Below are positions 61,383-64,000 of a stretch of 64,000 bases of DNA, one piece after another. The stretch covers positions 372,001 to 436,000 of the forward strand of contig NZ_JAGGLB010000003.1 of NCBI RefSeq assembly GCF_017874215.1. Direction: 5' to 3'. This DNA is from Paenibacillus eucommiae (GTDB taxonomy: Bacteria; Bacillota; Bacilli; Paenibacillales; NBRC-103111). The translations under genes and the position numbers were made by a program. The notes beneath the pieces were generated by a model, which was given only the letters and a program-made list of their open reading frames with translations, was not told the origin of the DNA and made no database searches. Position 1 is the first letter of the stretch. Each line of letters begins with the position of its first letter.

Positions 61383-62492
61383 CTATTCGATAATTTTAAA
61401 TGTTTTTGTAGCATCCATGTACCCTTGCTTCTTTTCAGCCATCAGCTTTTGCTGGGTCCAGAATAAAACCTGCGAGAAATGCTTGGATGATTGAACTGTC
61501 GTCAATAAGTAAGCAATCTTGATTTTATCAACCTCACCTGTGATCTCCGACTGCAGCGCTGGCTGCCCGTTAACTTCAAGTGAAACAGGCTCTGAAACAG
61601 TTGCATTTTGAAGCCCGGCACTCATATTATCCGCGATGATTTTATTATATTCTGCCAGCTTCATATCATCAGCAAAGAGATCTTTCTCTTCCTTCATAAT
61701 AATGAAGTAATCTTCGGAACTCAGCTTCGCCCCTTGCAGATCAGCTTCTTCATTCAGATTAGCTTCCTTCCAATCTCCAAGAACGGTCAACTCTAGCTTG
61801 CCATCTTTGCTTTTCATAACTTTTGGTTCGTTACTGTTTGCAGAAGGAGCTGCTGAAGGTGCTGTGGTACCTGCAGTTTCTTCAGCGCTTGTTTCCTTAA
61901 GAACTTTAAATGTATGAAGTACTTGTTCAAAAGTACTAAGGTTTGCTTCGAATTTCGATTCTGTCGACCATGTCACAAGTTGATAAAATGAGTTTCCTTT
62001 TTCCAACAGTGCAACAATATATTTTACTTTGATGTTTTCAGCTTCCCCTGAGAAAATTAATTGGGTAGCTGGTACTGCATCAATAGTGATCTCAGACACT
62101 TCATCTTCTTTATAATTTTTGAGAGATACGGCTGTGCCGCTTATAAACGTATTCTTAAAATCCTCTAATGCTGCGCCATCGGAATAATCATTCTTAGACA
62201 CTTCATTTATCATAATATACTGTTCTTTACCACGATTAGACGCACTTATCTTGGCTAACTGCTTGAGGGCAGCGTCGTCTTTCCACTCTTTTGGTACAGT
62301 GATCTCAAAATTACCATCTGGTGCAGTTAACGTTTTCCCTTTAAACTCCGGTTTAGTCTCACTTGTTGCTTGACTGCCAGGACTGGATGATGCTCCATTT
62401 GTTGCTTCGTTTTTTGGGCTGCACCCTGTAAAAATTAATAATGAGGCCATTCCTGTAATCAAAATTTTTCCTAGGTGTTTGGGTGTGTTCAC
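61383..62492 (-). CDS. Lipoprotein with duplicated PsbP/DcrB-like domain
   Basis: A 369-residue exported lipoprotein (signal to Cys24, lipobox IFTGC). After a Ser/Thr-rich linker come two copies of a domain of about 150 residues: TAPDGNFEITVPKEWKDDAA... and KSKDGKLELTVLGDWKEANL..., each ending in a KHFSQVLFWTQQK/NSFYQLVTWSTES-type strand and FKV/FKI. The pattern resembles PsbP/DUF1795 proteins. The two repeats are joined by an Ala/Pro/Ser linker (TTAPSAAPSANSNEP). The GTG start follows AAGGA by nine bases. Function is unknown. Confidence 0.75.
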   Translation of the reverse strand: MNTPKHLGKILITGMASLLIFTGCSPKNEATNGASSSPGSQATSETKPEFKGKTLTAPDGNFEITVPKEWKDDAALKQLAKISASNRGKEQYIMINEVSKNDYSDGAALEDFKNTFISGTAVSLKNYKEDEVSEITIDAVPATQLIFSGEAENIKVKYIVALLEKGNSFYQLVTWSTESKFEANLSTFEQVLHTFKVLKETSAEETAGTTAPSAAPSANSNEPKVMKSKDGKLELTVLGDWKEANLNEEADLQGAKLSSEDYFIIMKEEKDLFADDMKLAEYNKIIADNMSAGLQNATVSEPVSLEVNGQPALQSEITGEVDKIKIAYLLTTVQSSKHFSQVLFWTQQKLMAEKKQGYMDATKTFKIIE

Positions 62493-62605
62493 TTATGTAG
62501 TTCCTTTCTTGTGACAATTTTTGATTGGACACTATAACCTACTTACACTAACACCTTATGCTTTGAAACACAAATGGGGGTGAAAAATTGTCAATGATTG
62601 TCGAT

Positions 62606-63673
62606 TCAAAAAGAGGATTTATCATGCAGCGCTGCTTGCCGCTTGTATTGATCTTCAATAACGAGGCAGGCCATGGCTTCCACCACAGGAATAATTCTCG
62701 GACAAATACATGGGTCATGCCGTCCCTTAGTGACGATGGTCTGCTCCTCCCCGTTAGTACGGACGGTTTGTTGTGGAAGAGAAATAGAAGAAGTCGGCTT
62801 CACAGCAACTCTGAATATAATCTCCTCTCCTGTGCTTATCCCTCCAACAATGCCACCCGAATGATTGCTCAAAAAACCGGTAGCGTCCATTTGATCATTA
62901 TGCTCGCTGCCCAGCATGTCAGCTGCTGCAAAGCCAGCACCAAATTCGATTCCTTTAACAGCACCGATCGAAAGCATCGCTTTGGCAAGCTCGGCATCAA
63001 GCTTATCAAACACAGGTTCACCTATGCCTGGACTCAGACCTCGAATTCTGCATTCCACTATGCCTCCACAGCTATCCCCGATTGACGATAAATACTGAAT
63101 TTTTTCAATCATTGCTTCTGCAGCTTGAGGATCGCAAGCTCTCACATCATTTTTTTCGATTATGCTTTCATCAAATGTATTACAGCGGATTCCCCCGATC
63201 TCTTGGGAGTAGGCAATGATACTTATTCCCCTGTTTTCCAGCAATTTACGGGCGACTGCTCCTGCCGCCACCCTCCCTGCTGTCTCCCGTCCTGAAGCTC
63301 TTCCACTGCCCCGGTGATCGCGGATTCCATATTTTTTCAGATAAGTAAAGTCCGCATGTCCTGGACGGAATGCATGTTGAATATCCGTGTAAGCCTCGGG
63401 TCTCATATCTGTATTTTGCAAAATAATAAATAGCGGTGTTCCCGTAGTTTTCCCCTCATAAATACCCGAAAGAATACGAATGATATCATATTCCTTTCTA
63501 GGAGAGGTAACCGACGATTGGCCTGGTTTTCTGCGATCCATTTGAATCTGAATGTACTGCTCATCGATTTCTACTCCAGGTGTAACCCCGTCGACAATAA
63601 CTCCAACTGCTTCACCATGCGATTCGCCAAAGGTTGTAATTTTAAACATGTCACCAAACGTATTTCCAGCCAT
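62606..63673 (-). CDS. aroC: Chorismate synthase
   Basis: A 355-residue FMN-dependent enzyme that makes chorismate from EPSP, the last shared step to aromatic amino acids and folate. Family signatures are all seen: GESHGEAVGVIVDGVTPG (first signature), HRGSGRASGRETAGRVAAGA (second signature, RxGRxSxRET), and ATGFLSNHSGGIVGGISTGE near the end. AGGAGG precedes the ATG at 63673. No other aro gene is adjacent; in Bacillota aroC usually heads an aro cluster, so this may be a second, separately controlled copy. It is divergent from a LysR gene, which probably controls it. Confidence 0.95.
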   Translation of the reverse strand: MAGNTFGDMFKITTFGESHGEAVGVIVDGVTPGVEIDEQYIQIQMDRRKPGQSSVTSPRKEYDIIRILSGIYEGKTTGTPLFIILQNTDMRPEAYTDIQHAFRPGHADFTYLKKYGIRDHRGSGRASGRETAGRVAAGAVARKLLENRGISIIAYSQEIGGIRCNTFDESIIEKNDVRACDPQAAEAMIEKIQYLSSIGDSCGGIVECRIRGLSPGIGEPVFDKLDAELAKAMLSIGAVKGIEFGAGFAAADMLGSEHNDQMDATGFLSNHSGGIVGGISTGEEIIFRVAVKPTSSISLPQQTVRTNGEEQTIVTKGRHDPCICPRIIPVVEAMACLVIEDQYKRQAALHDKSSF

Positions 63674-63802
63674 GATATAGCCTCCTATTTGTGTTCATTT
63701 ATGGTCATTTGACATATAAGATCTACTTCAATTATAATTTCCCCATCAAAATAAATGAAATCGTAATTTTATCAACTTGTCATAGAGAGGATCTATATCA
63801 TA

Positions 63803-64000
63803 ATGATGATGAATATGGAATGGTATCGTATTTTTCTATATGCAGCTAGATTAGGCAATTTAACAAGGGCCGCAGAAGAGCTTCATATTACTCAGCCCTC
63901 TGTTAGCTATGCGCTGAAGCAATTGGAAGCGGGCTTAGGTGTGAAGCTGTTTAACCGGATTTCCAAAGGAATCAAGCTGACATCTGAAGGCATTGCCTTG
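63803..64000 (+). CDS. LysR-family regulator, 5' part cut by the window
   Basis: The first 66 codons show a classic LysR helix-turn-helix: MEWYRIFLYAARLGNLTRAA, EELHITQPSVSYALKQLEAG and LFNRISKGIKLTSEG. Three Met codons lie at the start; the third or the Met before GluTrpTyr is possible. GAGAGG lies upstream. It is divergent from aroC, the usual position of a LysR regulator of the adjoining gene. The effector domain is beyond the window. Confidence 0.9.
   Translation, partial: MMMNMEWYRIFLYAARLGNLTRAAEELHITQPSVSYALKQLEAGLGVKLFNRISKGIKLTSEGIAL

Noticed and set aside
1..64000. tRNA, rRNA, CRISPR array, prophage and toxin-antitoxin genes
   Set aside because: I looked for their usual signs and saw none; a tool-based tRNA and Rfam scan would be needed to be certain.

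Overview
The window looks like a chromosomal segment of a spore-forming Bacillota bacterium, most likely Paenibacillaceae. This is inferred from gene content, not from a marker gene. Supporting signs are strong AGGAGG-type ribosome sites with many TTG/GTG starts, SLH-domain surface protein, a YjcZ-type small sporulation protein, membrane-bound AraC (YesN-like) regulators, LplB/LplC-type sugar permeases without their own ATPase, a CYP102 fusion and a PadR/permease-prefix pair. No rRNA, tRNA, CRISPR array, prophage or transposase gene was seen.

Layout. 0-7.4 kb: a MerR/TipAS regulator with a 19-bp-spacer promoter, a VOC protein, an ankyrin protein, and a siderophore locus (FhuF-like reductase, lipoprotein binding protein, Fur box, Btr-like AraC regulator). 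7.4-18.4 kb: SodC, DUF421 protein, TetR plus DrrAB-type exporter, PadR plus FtsW-like protein, a phospholipase C-like protein and a two-component system. 18.4-30.1 kb: small and housekeeping genes, including an APH-family kinase next to a DfrG/DfrD-like dihydrofolate reductase, a class B PBP, an MCP and a SIMPL protein. 30.1-41.7 kb: a P450 BM3-like fusion, a 14-repeat FG-GAP/SLH surface protein, and a sodA-mrp-ferredoxin row followed by an Fe-S-type HTH regulator. 42.2-60.5 kb: a carbohydrate locus with GH4/SIS/PfkB genes, three AraC regulators, an ABC importer, a ferritin-like protein, a heparinase II/III-like lyase and a DUF4838 protein. 60.5-64 kb: a duplicated-domain lipoprotein, chorismate synthase and the start of a divergent LysR gene.

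The most striking non-genic structure is a family of seven interspersed intergenic elements (about 140-500 bp; near 7.5-7.95, 17.9-18.2, 26.7-26.9, 33.4-33.8, 39.9-40.0, 41.7-42.2 and 60.8-61.1 kb). Each full copy is a nested inverted repeat: imperfect terminal arms, an outer stem whose two arms change together between copies, an invariant AAAGATTTGTTCC/GGAACAAATCTTT inner stem, then usually one or more 23-bp TTAACGATG...CATCGTTAA hairpins. One copy lies inside the 3' end of a VOC gene and supplies its C-terminus. I do not recognise this family. It behaves like a MITE or a structured RNA and is the best candidate for something undescribed.

Regulation can also be read from the sequence: two nearly identical 23-bp boxes precede the two transporter units, and a 17-bp motif TATGGANNNATCGATTA occurs at the GH4/AraC divergent promoter, between two AraC genes, and upstream of the DUF4838-lyase operon, linking these parts of the carbohydrate locus into one probable regulon. 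All family assignments are from reading the sequence; no searches were run.
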